The notes under the pieces are model-generated. The model made no database searches and was not told where the DNA came from. It was given only the letters and a program-made list of their open reading frames with translations. Both the position numbers and the translations under genes were made by a program. A stretch of DNA of 64,000 bases. Source: Cyclobacterium amurskyense. Lineage in GTDB: Bacteria; Bacteroidota; Bacteroidia; Cytophagales; Cyclobacteriaceae. The DNA lies in NCBI RefSeq assembly GCF_001050135.1, contig NZ_CP012040.1, positions 4,357,001 through 4,421,000 of the forward strand. Reading direction: 5' to 3'. This document shows, piece after piece, positions 19,168 through 28,592 of this stretch (positions are counted from its first letter, which is position 1; the number at the start of each line of letters is the position of its first letter).

Positions 19168-20137
19168 AAATTCCATAGCATTATATTTTAAAAGATTAAA
19201 GTAATAATGTAAATTGGAAGTAAAAATTGATATGAGGCCATTGTTCTACTTAATATTCATTTGTTTACCAACTTTAATTTTAAGTTGCCAATCTGCTCAG
19301 AAAGAGGAGCAAAAATCCAATGCTGTAAGTGAGGTTAAGACGGTATCAATTAACCTAAGAAAAAAAGTAAAGTCAGAGAGCGAAGCTAATAGCTGGGAAA
19401 CGGTTGAATATACTGAATCCTGGGACCCTAAAAGGACGGCAATCATTGTGACCGATATGTGGGATAGGCATTGGTGTGAAAGTGCTACCCAAAGAGTGGC
19501 CGAATTGGCTCCGGTCATGAATAAAACTTTGAATAATGCCAGAGAAATGGGAGTGACCATTATCCATGCCCCAAGTGGAACAATGGATTTTTATATTGAC
19601 GCACCGCAAAGGAAGGCAGCAATGCAAATTCCAAGTCATAAGGCTCCAGAAGGGTTTCCAATCGATGATTGGTGTTACCTTGACAAAAATAAAGAAGCTG
19701 CTCTACCCATAGACGACAGTGATGGGGGCTGTGATAGGCCTTGTGCCGATGGGGAGCCATGCGAAGCGATGACTGCTTGGTCCAGACAAACAGCTGATAT
19801 TAGCATTGAAGACAAAGATTTTATCACTGACCAAGGACAAGAAGTTTATAATATTATGGTTGAAAACAATATAGATCATATAGTGGTAATGGGGGTGCAT
19901 TTGAATATGTGTGTCCTGGGAAGACCTTTTGCCATCCGTCAGTTGGCCAATCTTGATAAAAATGTGGTGCTGATGCGGGACATGACAGATACCATGTACA
20001 ATCCGGAAATGCCTCCTTATGTAGACCATTTTGAGGGAACTCGTTTGGTAATAGACCATGTAGAAAAATACTGGGCCCCTACAATGGTAAGTACCGATTT
20101 CACTGGTGATACTGCCTTTGCCTTTAATGAGAAATAG
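19168..20137 (+). repeat. 970-bp direct repeat, copy A (isochorismatase-like gene)
   Basis: Matches 30581-31550 at 954 of 970 bases by my count, same orientation, spacing 11413 bases. It begins 64 bases before the ATG of the isochorismatase-like gene and ends exactly at its stop codon. Eleven of the 16 differences cluster between 19746 and 19906. Confidence 0.95.
19232..20137 (+). CDS. Isochorismatase-family cysteine hydrolase lipoprotein, copy A
   Basis: 301 residues; lipoprotein signal ending LILSC (Cys19). The Rossmann-like cysteine hydrolase core has RTAIIVTDMWDRHWC (catalytic Asp75) and MGVHLNMCVLGRPFA (nucleophile Cys227), the layout of nicotinamidase/isochorismatase enzymes. An insertion around 140-185 holds extra cysteines (148, 167, 171, 177), possibly disulfides for life outside the cytoplasm. 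Substrate is unknown; the export signal argues against isochorismate. The ATG at 19232 is followed by the signal peptide; a TTG six codons earlier is less likely. Differs from copy B by I10L, A172V, A179E and S184T. Confidence 0.88.
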   Translation: MRPLFYLIFICLPTLILSCQSAQKEEQKSNAVSEVKTVSINLRKKVKSESEANSWETVEYTESWDPKRTAIIVTDMWDRHWCESATQRVAELAPVMNKTLNNAREMGVTIIHAPSGTMDFYIDAPQRKAAMQIPSHKAPEGFPIDDWCYLDKNKEAALPIDDSDGGCDRPCADGEPCEAMTAWSRQTADISIEDKDFITDQGQEVYNIMVENNIDHIVVMGVHLNMCVLGRPFAIRQLANLDKNVVLMRDMTDTMYNPEMPPYVDHFEGTRLVIDHVEKYWAPTMVSTDFTGDTAFAFNEK

Positions 20138-20207
20138 TGTTTATAGAGCCAATGATTACTATTATTCTTAACGCATAATATTGTCTAATGGATATTCCAT
20201 TTTGGGT

Positions 20208-21569
20208 TTAAGGAATCAGTTTTTCATCTCCCACCAAATCCTTCCATTCTTGATAATACCCCTTCAATTTCACCAAGATTGATTCATATGCATCATTGTC
20301 TATTAGGTTATTCAATTCATAGGGATCATCGGATAAATTGAATAATAATTCATCGTTAATGTCGGTGATAATATATTTCCATTCTGGTGATCTTATCATT
20401 CGGTGACCTGTTCCAACCTTACCACCAACTCCTACGCTTTCACTGGCTATAAAATCATTTATGCTGACTGAGGGATCCTTTAGAATAGGCAAAATGGATT
20501 TTCCATGGAAATATTCTGGAATAGGTAACCCAGCTATATTTAGAATAGTAGGAAGTAGATCTGTACTGGATACTAATGCTTCAGATTCATGCACATCTAT
20601 TTTGAGTTGGTCCCAATAGATAAACATGGGTATCCGTACGGACTCTTCATGCATAGTCAATTTATTTCCCAAGCCATGATTTCCTAGTAAATAGCCATTG
20701 TCTGAAAGAAAAAAGAACACTGTATTTTCCATATGTCCACTATCCTTTAACTGATTAATAAAATATCCAATTTGAAAATCAAGATGGGTAATGGTCGCAT
20801 AATATGCTTTTGTAAATTCTGAAATAACCTCTGTTGACCGTGGAGGTCCAGCCGGTAAATTTTTATAGTTATTTGTGTAATCTGAATCCCTGTAATAATG
20901 CTCACCAGGTAAGCCTTGGTTAAATACGCTCTCTTGCTCCGGGGTGGTAAGGAAATTCTTTTCAATTGAGATATTTTCCAATGGATAAAGTTCTAACCAT
21001 TGCTTCGCTGGTTTCAATGGGACGTGAGGTTGTCTTGGAGCTAACCAGATAAAGAAGGGTTGCTCGCCAAAATCCTCCTTTTCAATAAAGTTTGACACCT
21101 CCTTAAAGGCTATTTCATCATCAAAACTGTTGGACTCGTATCCGAATCTAAAGCCATAATCCTGCGGATTTCCTAAATGCGATTTGCCACTAAAATACGT
21201 GGTATAGCCTTCATCTTGTAAGAATTCTGCCATAGTGTTGTATTTATTTTCATTCACTATGTTATTAATAAAAGAATTTCTATCCAATGCTACTGTTCCA
21301 TTGGTCTGTGGGTATAATCCAGTAAAAACGCTAGCCCTACTTGCCGCACAAACAGGTGTCGAAGTAAAGGCTTTATTGAAAATTAATCCTTTCTTTGCTA
21401 AGTTATCCAGGTTTGGTGTCAACACTTCCGAATTATTGTATCCTATGGCCCTGTAGGTTTGATCATCGGTGAAAATGACAACAAAATTGGGTTTGCTGTT
21501 TTCTTTTTGCCCAAAAACTTTGGTTGAACAGCCAAATAAAACAAGTAGGAAGATGGAGAATTTTATCAT
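20208..21569 (-). CDS. Secreted sulfatase of the C-x-A-x-R type
   Basis: 453 residues with a short signal peptide (1-20, FGQ end). Motifs: VIFTDDQTYRAIG, PVCAASRAS with formylglycine Cys74, GKSHLG, LSDNGYLLGNHG (metal ligands and the Gly-His seen in heparan- and choline-type sulfatases) and KLTMHEESVRIPMFI. Ala replaces the usual Pro two residues after the Cys, a variant seen in several sulfatase subfamilies. It is the last gene of the PUL transcript, 73 bases after the previous sulfatase. Substrate is unknown. Confidence 0.92.
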   Translation of the reverse strand: MIKFSIFLLVLFGCSTKVFGQKENSKPNFVVIFTDDQTYRAIGYNNSEVLTPNLDNLAKKGLIFNKAFTSTPVCAASRASVFTGLYPQTNGTVALDRNSFINNIVNENKYNTMAEFLQDEGYTTYFSGKSHLGNPQDYGFRFGYESNSFDDEIAFKEVSNFIEKEDFGEQPFFIWLAPRQPHVPLKPAKQWLELYPLENISIEKNFLTTPEQESVFNQGLPGEHYYRDSDYTNNYKNLPAGPPRSTEVISEFTKAYYATITHLDFQIGYFINQLKDSGHMENTVFFFLSDNGYLLGNHGLGNKLTMHEESVRIPMFIYWDQLKIDVHESEALVSSTDLLPTILNIAGLPIPEYFHGKSILPILKDPSVSINDFIASESVGVGGKVGTGHRMIRSPEWKYIITDINDELLFNLSDDPYELNNLIDNDAYESILVKLKGYYQEWKDLVGDEKLIP

Positions 21570-21642
21570 AATGGAAATGAAGGTTGCGAATATAAATGAA
21601 TATCACCCAAATTATAAAACTATTATAATCTGGGTGAATTTA

Positions 21643-23187
21643 CTATTTAGAAGTTTCCTCAGATTTACTTTCCTCTGGAGGCTCGCAATAGGCAACAAAT
21701 TTTTGTTCGATACTCCATGACGCTGGCACATTGCCAGCCAAAGGATGAGTTTTTTCAAAAATTCCGAGTAATTTCACTTGTAATTCTTGCATAATTTCTT
21801 GGTAATCGGGGTTATTGGAAAGATTTGTCGTTTCCTTCGGATCTTCCTCTACATTATACAAATGATGGGTAATACCCGCTGGACCAAAACCTGTTGCATA
21901 TCCCATTCCTAAATCATTTTTACCTGTGGAAAAAATATATTTCCATTTATTAGTCCGAATCATGGCTTTATTATCGGGTAAAAACTCTGAGAATACGTAA
22001 TCACGGTGTTTGTCCGTTTTTTCGGTTAGAAGGGGTACCAAACTTTTTCCGTGAATATTATTCAGCGGTTTTTCTCCTAATGCCTCAATAATTGTGGGGA
22101 ATAAGTCAACAAACTCTGTCAGTTCAGATTGAATTTTCCCTTCCCCTAAAGCCTTCCCTCCTTGAATGATCAAAGGGGCTTTGACTGCTTCTTCCCACAT
22201 CATGTGTTTTTCAAAGCGTTTGTGATCATTTAATAAATAGCCATGATCTCCTACATAGATTACTAATGTACTCTCTTTTAGCCCAGCTTTTTCCAAAGCA
22301 TTCAAAACGAGCCCTACATTTTTGTCTAGGTATTCAACTGAAGTATAGTAAGAAGAAATGATTCCCTTTTTTTCTTCATCTGTTAAATCTTTAAACACTT
22401 CGGGAATCCAACGGTCATCCTCTTGGCTTCCACTTGGAAGGGGCATATTCTCAGGATTGTACTTGTTGGCATATTCAATGGGGAAGTTAAATGGGGAATG
22501 GGGTTCTTCAAACCCAAGCCATAAGCAAAAGCGGTCATTTTGATTGCTTTGTATAAATTCAATTGCTTTTTTTGCATAAAAAGTTCCTACATCTTCTTCG
22601 TCATAATAAGTAGAGGGTAATGCATCTGCATTTAGCCAAATGTTTGCTGGATCTTTAAATGGTTTCCACTTCGGTCTGGATTTTATTTCATCTGCTGGCT
22701 TTCTGGGAGGATTAGTCTTGATAAAATCCAGATAGTCCTTCTTTTGTATTTTATTTTCAAATCCATGATTAGATGAACTATTAAAATGATTTTTTCCAAT
22801 GATTGCGGTTTTATAACCCAGTGGAGTTAAATAGTCCGCGATAGATATTTGTTCTTCAGGAAATGGAGTTGATAGTAAAGAAACCCCTGATGCATGCGGG
22901 TATTTCCCAGTAATCATTGATTGCCTTGAAGGGGAACATACAGGAGAGTTGACGTAAGCGTGACTAAATAAAACCCCATTCTTTGCCATTTCATCTAAGT
23001 TTGGTGTTTTTACAATTTTATTACCATAAGCCCCTAATACTTTGGTACTATGATCATCTCCAATGATAAATACAACATTTCGGAACCTTTCGAAATTGTT
23101 TTCAGTATTATTTTCTGCTTTTTGCTGAGGTGAATTACAGGCATTCACCATTATTATTATTAATAGAATAGGAATATATATTTTCAT
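21643..23187 (-). CDS. Sulfatase lipoprotein (heparan N-sulfatase-like family)
   Basis: 514 residues; lipoprotein signal ending IMVNAC (Cys17). Motifs: IIGDDHSTKVLGAYGN, PVCSPSRQSMITGKYPH with formylglycine Cys84, GKNHFN, YVGDHGYLLNDH and EEAVKAPLIIQGG. The GDDHS start and the GDH-type metal site resemble N-sulfoglucosamine sulfohydrolase relatives, but substrate cannot be fixed from sequence. Lies between SusD and a second sulfatase, all on the minus strand. Confidence 0.92.
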   Translation of the reverse strand: MKIYIPILLIIIMVNACNSPQQKAENNTENNFERFRNVVFIIGDDHSTKVLGAYGNKIVKTPNLDEMAKNGVLFSHAYVNSPVCSPSRQSMITGKYPHASGVSLLSTPFPEEQISIADYLTPLGYKTAIIGKNHFNSSSNHGFENKIQKKDYLDFIKTNPPRKPADEIKSRPKWKPFKDPANIWLNADALPSTYYDEEDVGTFYAKKAIEFIQSNQNDRFCLWLGFEEPHSPFNFPIEYANKYNPENMPLPSGSQEDDRWIPEVFKDLTDEEKKGIISSYYTSVEYLDKNVGLVLNALEKAGLKESTLVIYVGDHGYLLNDHKRFEKHMMWEEAVKAPLIIQGGKALGEGKIQSELTEFVDLFPTIIEALGEKPLNNIHGKSLVPLLTEKTDKHRDYVFSEFLPDNKAMIRTNKWKYIFSTGKNDLGMGYATGFGPAGITHHLYNVEEDPKETTNLSNNPDYQEIMQELQVKLLGIFEKTHPLAGNVPASWSIEQKFVAYCEPPEESKSEETSK

Positions 23188-23404
23188 TCTTTAATAGGTT
23201 AAGTCAACTACAATTTATTTTTAAGATATTTCCATGTTAGAATTTTGTTTAATTTCAAATGAAAATTTCTCTTAAGCTTGCAATATTCCACACTTCTTTT
23301 TCTTATAGGAAAAATTTAATTTATGATAAATTAGTGATATATCTCCTTTAAGCTATCCAAACACTTAGTATGATTTTAGATTCCTATTTTACCATAAACT
23401 CCAA

Positions 23405-23440
23405 TTAAAGACTTAAGGAAAACTTCCCTTAAGTCTTTAA
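23405..23440 (-). terminator. Strong hairpin between susD and sulfatase
   Basis: Perfect 14-bp inverted repeat TTAAAGACTTAAGG-aaaacttc-CCTTAAGTCTTTAA, 85 bases after the susD stop. No long T run follows on the minus strand, so it may attenuate or protect the 3' end of the susCD part of the message rather than stop transcription fully. The rest of the 337-bp gap (23188-23524) shows nothing else I can name. Confidence 0.6.
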
Positions 23441-23524
23441 TTATAGGGTTGAATACCAAGGAATTCAATTTGTGAATAATAGTATTGATTTGAAATTGAA
23501 TAGGTTAATTCTTTTTGATGGAGA

Positions 23525-25054
23525 CTAATAGCCAGGGTTTTGTTCAAGATTACCTATTAGGATTTCTCTTTGTGGAATTGGGAAAAGCAATCGGTTTTGG
23601 GTTACATTATAGCTTACATCCCTCAGGATTGGATGTAAGGCTTTCATGTTTTCTCCATGCTGATTCATTACTTCAATGGCACGTCCAGTCCTAACCAAAT
23701 CTAACCACCTTTTATTTTCAAAAGCAAATTCTATACGTCTTTCATGAAGGATTATATCTTGTAATTCATCCTGATTTACTACACTAGAAGATGGCAAACC
23801 AGCTCTTGTCCTAACCCTATTTAAATGAACCAATGCTTCGGCAGCTTTACCTTGTTCATTGAGGGCTTCTGCAAGTAGTAAAAGTGCATCTGAGAATCTG
23901 TAAATCGGAAAATTGTCATCAGTGTTATTTTCAACACTATGAGGATGCAAGTATTTTTTAATAAATGCGTAGGAGCGTTTTTCTTCTGGTGTAATGTAAT
24001 TAAGAGGACTGGTAACTTTTTCTATTACCATTGCACCAACCGGTCCAGTACCTTCAATAATTCCAATTGAAGCTTCTAATCGAGTGTCACCTTCTTCATA
24101 ACTATCGATCATTTCCTGGGTAGGAGTATTCCAACCTCCAGCATTTCTGTTTTGGGATTGGATTCCTGTAATTAAACTTACATCAGCTGATAAAGGTAGA
24201 AATGGATACAAAAAATTACTATTTTGTCCTTGATTTCCTTCTTGGTATTGAATCTCGAAGATTGATTCTTTACTATTTTTGTTACTTAGGTCGAAAACAG
24301 ACCCGTAGTCTGGTAGTAACTCATAGTCCATTGTCAAAATAGGTTTTAAGGCTAATTCAGCATCTGAAAATTTTTTTTGCGCCATATAAACATCAGCAAG
24401 TAAAACTTGACCAGAACCCTTTGTTGCGCGTCCATTTTGAGGGAAAGTCACTTCTGGTAGAAGTTGTATTGCATCTGATAAGTCCGATTCAATTGCTAAG
24501 TAAACTTCGGAAGTATTCGACCTTGGTAAATAGGCTTGAGTTGCCCCTTCAACTGCTTCGAGATGCAAGGAAACCCCTCCAAAGAATCTGACCAATTCAA
24601 AATACAACAAAGCCCTAATGAATTTAGACTCCCCTATTATTCGATCTTTCACTTGTTGGCTAAAGTCGGCCCCTTCGATTTTATCTAAAATCTGATTCAC
24701 TCTAGCGATTCCAATATAACATGAGTTGTATTTACTGGAAATATAACTACTGGAATTGTCGTCCAAAAACCCAGCTGTATCTTCCCTTTCCAAATTAGAA
24801 ACGCCGCGATTTAAATTGTTATATTCATAATGGGTATTGTCGGATCTCATTTCTCCCATTACCCAAGATGCAATGGAACCTTTTGCATCTCTGACAGAAG
24901 CATAGGCACCTATTAACGCTTGCTCAAACTGAGATTGTGTTTTGTAAAAATTTGCTGTAGTAACTGAGGCTTGGGGAGCTATTTCAATAAAGTCGTTTGA
25001 ACATGAATGCAAACCAAAACAAAAGATAATATATATATAAATTAAGTTTTTCAT
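23525..25054 (-). CDS. SusD/RagB-family glycan-binding lipoprotein
   Basis: 509 residues, lipoprotein signal ending FGLHSC (Cys18). SusD hallmarks: FEQALIGAYASVRDAKGS, IIGESKFIRALLYFELVRFFGG, KGSGQVLLADVYMAQKKF, PIYRFSDALLLLAEALNEQG, LHERRIEFAFENKRWLDLVRTGRA, and the terminal LLFPIPQREI-LIGNLEQNPGY. It pairs with the SusC starting 20 bases upstream and captures substrate at the cell surface. Confidence 0.95.
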   Translation of the reverse strand: MKNLIYIYIIFCFGLHSCSNDFIEIAPQASVTTANFYKTQSQFEQALIGAYASVRDAKGSIASWVMGEMRSDNTHYEYNNLNRGVSNLEREDTAGFLDDNSSSYISSKYNSCYIGIARVNQILDKIEGADFSQQVKDRIIGESKFIRALLYFELVRFFGGVSLHLEAVEGATQAYLPRSNTSEVYLAIESDLSDAIQLLPEVTFPQNGRATKGSGQVLLADVYMAQKKFSDAELALKPILTMDYELLPDYGSVFDLSNKNSKESIFEIQYQEGNQGQNSNFLYPFLPLSADVSLITGIQSQNRNAGGWNTPTQEMIDSYEEGDTRLEASIGIIEGTGPVGAMVIEKVTSPLNYITPEEKRSYAFIKKYLHPHSVENNTDDNFPIYRFSDALLLLAEALNEQGKAAEALVHLNRVRTRAGLPSSSVVNQDELQDIILHERRIEFAFENKRWLDLVRTGRAIEVMNQHGENMKALHPILRDVSYNVTQNRLLFPIPQREILIGNLEQNPGY

Positions 25055-25073
25055 GATTATGTTTTTTTACGGA

Positions 25074-28000
25074 TCAAAAATTAAGATTTAAACCTAATGC
25101 TATGGTTCTGGGTACAGGGTAGGCGGTTCCATCAAAACCCAATTCTAGACTGCTTAATCCTCTTAAACTTGCTTCTGGGTTACCATAGGGATAATTAGTA
25201 ATAACAAGCGCTTGTTGGACACTTACATATACCCTTGCTTTAGTGAAATAATTTTTGATATTTGGTAATGTGTAACCAAAGGTTAAATTCTTGACCGTGA
25301 GATAGGAAGCATCATGAATCCATTTACTACTGGTAAATCTCCCAAATGCAGTTGTACCTGAACGAGTGGACGCATGAAACCCTGCACCAGGATTTTCTTC
25401 AGAACGCCAACGATCTTTTACTTCTGTAATCACATTGAAATTACCGTCCAATAAGGTGTTCCATCCTCTAAAAGCAAAGATTTCTCCTCCATAAGCCCCT
25501 GACATAACAATATTTAAGTCGAAGTTTTTATAGTTAAAGCTATTGTTAAATCCGAAAGTGAATTTTGGATTTGGGTTTCCTAGAAAGGTTTTGTCTTCAC
25601 TATTAATTATGCCATCATCATTTAAATCTTTCATTTTGGTTGTTCCCACAGCTGAAGTTATGTGTTTAGCACTAGAGTCAAACTCCTCCTGAGTCATGTA
25701 AATTCCATCAAATACATAACCATAAAATAAAGGCATTTGTCTTCCAACCTCTGTTTTCCAATAAGAAGAAAAACCTTGTTCACCAATTCCCCCAATTGGT
25801 GTATTGTTAGTCCCTAATTGAATTACTTTATTTCGGTTAAAGGAAATATTAAAATCCGTATTCCATTTAAAATTTTCAGTTAACAGTTTATGACCTATAG
25901 AAAACTCATAGCCCCATATATTTATTTCTCCAATGTTAGATTGTATATTGGGAAAACCAGCTGCATAAGGAATATCAACTTGATATAGCATATTGTCAGT
26001 GGTTTTGTTGTAATAATCAAATGTTGTATAGATCCTATCTCCTAAAAAACTTATATCAAGACCTATATCCATTCCTCTTGTGGTTTCCCAAGTTAGTAGA
26101 GAGTTTCCAATAGATACGGGGCTTCTACCTTGAGCAATACTATTTCCAATGACATAGTTTGTTGAAGATATATTTCCAAACTGTCGGTAATTCCCAATGT
26201 TAAAATTACCAGCATAGCCATATTCAGCCCTTAGTTTTAAATAGCTAAATGTAGTCGAGTTACTAAGGAAAGGCTCATCAGAAATGATCCAACCTGCTGA
26301 GGCTGCAGGAAAGGATCCCCATTGATTTTCACCACCAAATCTTGACGATCCGTCTCTTCTTATTGAAGCAGATAGTAAATATTTACCTTTGTAATTGTAA
26401 TTGACTCTGCTGAAAAGAGATAAAAGAGACCATTCACCCAAGTTACTACTTCCATTTTTTATTGCTGCAGCGTCTATCCATTGCACATCATCATCAGGGA
26501 AGTCAATACCTGTGAGTATTGTGTTTTCTTGAGAGAATTTTTGGGCTGAATACCCCACTAAAGCATCTATGTTGTGGTCTACATCAATAGTCCTATTGTA
26601 GTTAAGGGTGTTTTCAGTTAACCAAGAGTAGTAAAATTCGGTAGCATATTCTGCACGAGCTCTATTTGTAGGTGCATTTCCCGAAACACCATAAGTGGAG
26701 GGTTGAAACAATCTTCTGTTACTACCAAGAATATCCAATGAAATAGAACTTTTGAAGGTGAAGTTCTCCATGAAATTTAATTCTGCAAAAGCATTGGTTA
26801 ATAACCTAGTAGATTTAATCCGGTTAGTGGATTCCATTAAATTTCTATACCAATTAGGTTGAGTGAAGATACCTGGCCCAGAATAACTATCTACCAAAGT
26901 GCCATCTTCATTGGTGTCAAAGGGTGAGAAAATTGGGGGAGTAGATGAAGCTGCCATTACAATTGCACTACCTGAATGTCCATCTGTATTAAAATTTTGA
27001 CTTCTTTGAAAGGTAGGTGCTAGGTTTACTCCGATTCTGAAATTTTCATTGAATTGATATTCATTATTGGATCGCAAGGAAAACCTTTCAAAATCTGTGT
27101 TTAAAACGGCCCCTTCTTCTTTAAAATATCCTGCGGTGGTTGAGGTACTAAAGTTGTCTTTGCCTGAGGCAATGTTTAGGTTATAACTGGCTACGGAACC
27201 ATCTCTTAAGATGACATCTGACCAATCTGTACTTATCCCGTTATACTGTTCTGGATTCTGATACAGCTCAGGAATGCCTCCGGTATAACCTTCATATTTA
27301 ATTTTATCCTCATATATTTCCTTCTGAAATTGGAGAAATTCTTTGGCATCCATAAATTCACTTCTTCCTTGTTGAGGAATTTGGTTGATGCCATAACTTG
27401 CTGAAAACTGTATTGTAGTTTCTCCTTTTTTCGCTCTTTTAGTAGTGATTAAAACTACTCCATTCGCTGCCCTCGATCCATATAGTGAGGCAGCAGAAGC
27501 TCCCTTTAGAACCGAAAATGTTTCGATTTCATTGGGGTTGATATTGTTAATGTCTCCTACAATAGGAAATCCATCGACAACATATAAAGGGTCATTCCCA
27601 GCGTTAATTGATGATGCACCTCTTATACGAATGGCCATACCTCCACCTGGAGTTCCAGAAGCCTGATTTATTTGAACTCCTGGAATCCTACCATGTAGTT
27701 TTTGTGCAAACTGTCCCACAGGTTGGTCTTCTAGTTGACCCGCTTCCAAAATGGCGATTGATCCTGTAACTTCTCTTTGTTTCTGGGTACCATATCCTAT
27801 AACCACCACTTCATCTAACGAAGACATGTCTTCAGTTAGCGTGATATTGATAATGCTCTGGTCTCCCACAGCCTTACTTTGGGATTCAAAGCCGATAAAT
27901 GAAAAGACAAGTGTGGTGCCTTCAGGAACCGAAATGGAATATTTACCATCCAGATCTGTTGCTGTACCTATGGAGGTGCCAGGTACCGATACTGTTACCC

Positions 28001-28445
28001 CTGGAATAGGTTGCCCGTTGCTATCTACCACAGTACCACTTACGGTAACATCCACCATTATCACAGGCGAAGGTTCTTTTGCCTCTGCCAGGCGGACACT
28101 TATTTTGTCATCCACTTGTTTGAACCTCAGGCCATGTGCTTTAGCCAGGTCCACTAAAATACTTTCAAGGGATTGGCCATCGGCCTTTATGTTTACTGCT
28201 CTGGTTTTATTAAAAACTTTTTTATCATAAATAAATGAAAAATCAGTTTTTGATTTAATTTCAGAGAAAACTTCGGGAAAGGATGCTTCTTTCAGACTGA
28301 TGCTCAGGTAAACTTCTTTCATGTCTAGAGAACCCTGGGCATTGATCGGAGCAGCATAGAGCAGGTTTATAAACAACAGTTGTAAAGCAATTCCATATAG
28401 GTAGTATTTACCAATCATACATAGGGCATGTAGCGTTTTTTTCAT
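25074..28445 (-). CDS. SusC-family TonB-dependent transporter with STN signalling domain
   Basis: 1123 residues. After a signal peptide (about 1-37) comes an STN (secretin/TonB N-terminal) domain about 45-118 (VYLSISLKEASFPEVFSEI, ESILVDLAKAHGLRFKQ), then a carboxypeptidase-regulatory-like domain about 130-190 (VSGTVVDSNGQPIPGVTVSV), the VVIGYGTQKQREVTG linker, plug to about 330 (DPLYVVDGFPIVGDI, SLYGSRAANGVVLITTKRA), and the barrel. The STN domain is the part that contacts FecR in the periplasm, so this transporter both imports a glycan and reports its presence to the sigma/anti-sigma pair encoded just upstream. Confidence 0.96.
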   Translation of the reverse strand: MKKTLHALCMIGKYYLYGIALQLLFINLLYAAPINAQGSLDMKEVYLSISLKEASFPEVFSEIKSKTDFSFIYDKKVFNKTRAVNIKADGQSLESILVDLAKAHGLRFKQVDDKISVRLAEAKEPSPVIMVDVTVSGTVVDSNGQPIPGVTVSVPGTSIGTATDLDGKYSISVPEGTTLVFSFIGFESQSKAVGDQSIINITLTEDMSSLDEVVVIGYGTQKQREVTGSIAILEAGQLEDQPVGQFAQKLHGRIPGVQINQASGTPGGGMAIRIRGASSINAGNDPLYVVDGFPIVGDINNINPNEIETFSVLKGASAASLYGSRAANGVVLITTKRAKKGETTIQFSASYGINQIPQQGRSEFMDAKEFLQFQKEIYEDKIKYEGYTGGIPELYQNPEQYNGISTDWSDVILRDGSVASYNLNIASGKDNFSTSTTAGYFKEEGAVLNTDFERFSLRSNNEYQFNENFRIGVNLAPTFQRSQNFNTDGHSGSAIVMAASSTPPIFSPFDTNEDGTLVDSYSGPGIFTQPNWYRNLMESTNRIKSTRLLTNAFAELNFMENFTFKSSISLDILGSNRRLFQPSTYGVSGNAPTNRARAEYATEFYYSWLTENTLNYNRTIDVDHNIDALVGYSAQKFSQENTILTGIDFPDDDVQWIDAAAIKNGSSNLGEWSLLSLFSRVNYNYKGKYLLSASIRRDGSSRFGGENQWGSFPAASAGWIISDEPFLSNSTTFSYLKLRAEYGYAGNFNIGNYRQFGNISSTNYVIGNSIAQGRSPVSIGNSLLTWETTRGMDIGLDISFLGDRIYTTFDYYNKTTDNMLYQVDIPYAAGFPNIQSNIGEINIWGYEFSIGHKLLTENFKWNTDFNISFNRNKVIQLGTNNTPIGGIGEQGFSSYWKTEVGRQMPLFYGYVFDGIYMTQEEFDSSAKHITSAVGTTKMKDLNDDGIINSEDKTFLGNPNPKFTFGFNNSFNYKNFDLNIVMSGAYGGEIFAFRGWNTLLDGNFNVITEVKDRWRSEENPGAGFHASTRSGTTAFGRFTSSKWIHDASYLTVKNLTFGYTLPNIKNYFTKARVYVSVQQALVITNYPYGNPEASLRGLSSLELGFDGTAYPVPRTIALGLNLNF

Positions 28446-28528
28446 AAATTTGGGTGTTTTATTGTTAATTAATTATTGCAGTGAAACGATGGCAAATAGT
28501 TAGAGCCTGAGAAACTTTCCTATCTGCC

Positions 28529-28568
28529 GGAGAAGGCCCATGTTTACATTGGCCTTCTCCATTTTTTA
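28529..28568. terminator. Hairpin between fecR and susC
   Basis: Perfect 10-bp stem GGAGAAGGCC-12-base loop-GGCCTTCTCC, 25 bases past the fecR stop. The T run is on the plus-strand side (ATTTTTT), opposite to the direction of the genes here; on the minus strand the stem is preceded by A and not followed by U. It may act as an attenuator or block antisense reading. Confidence 0.65.
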
Positions 28569-28592
28569 CAGGTTATGTCATAACTTACTTTT

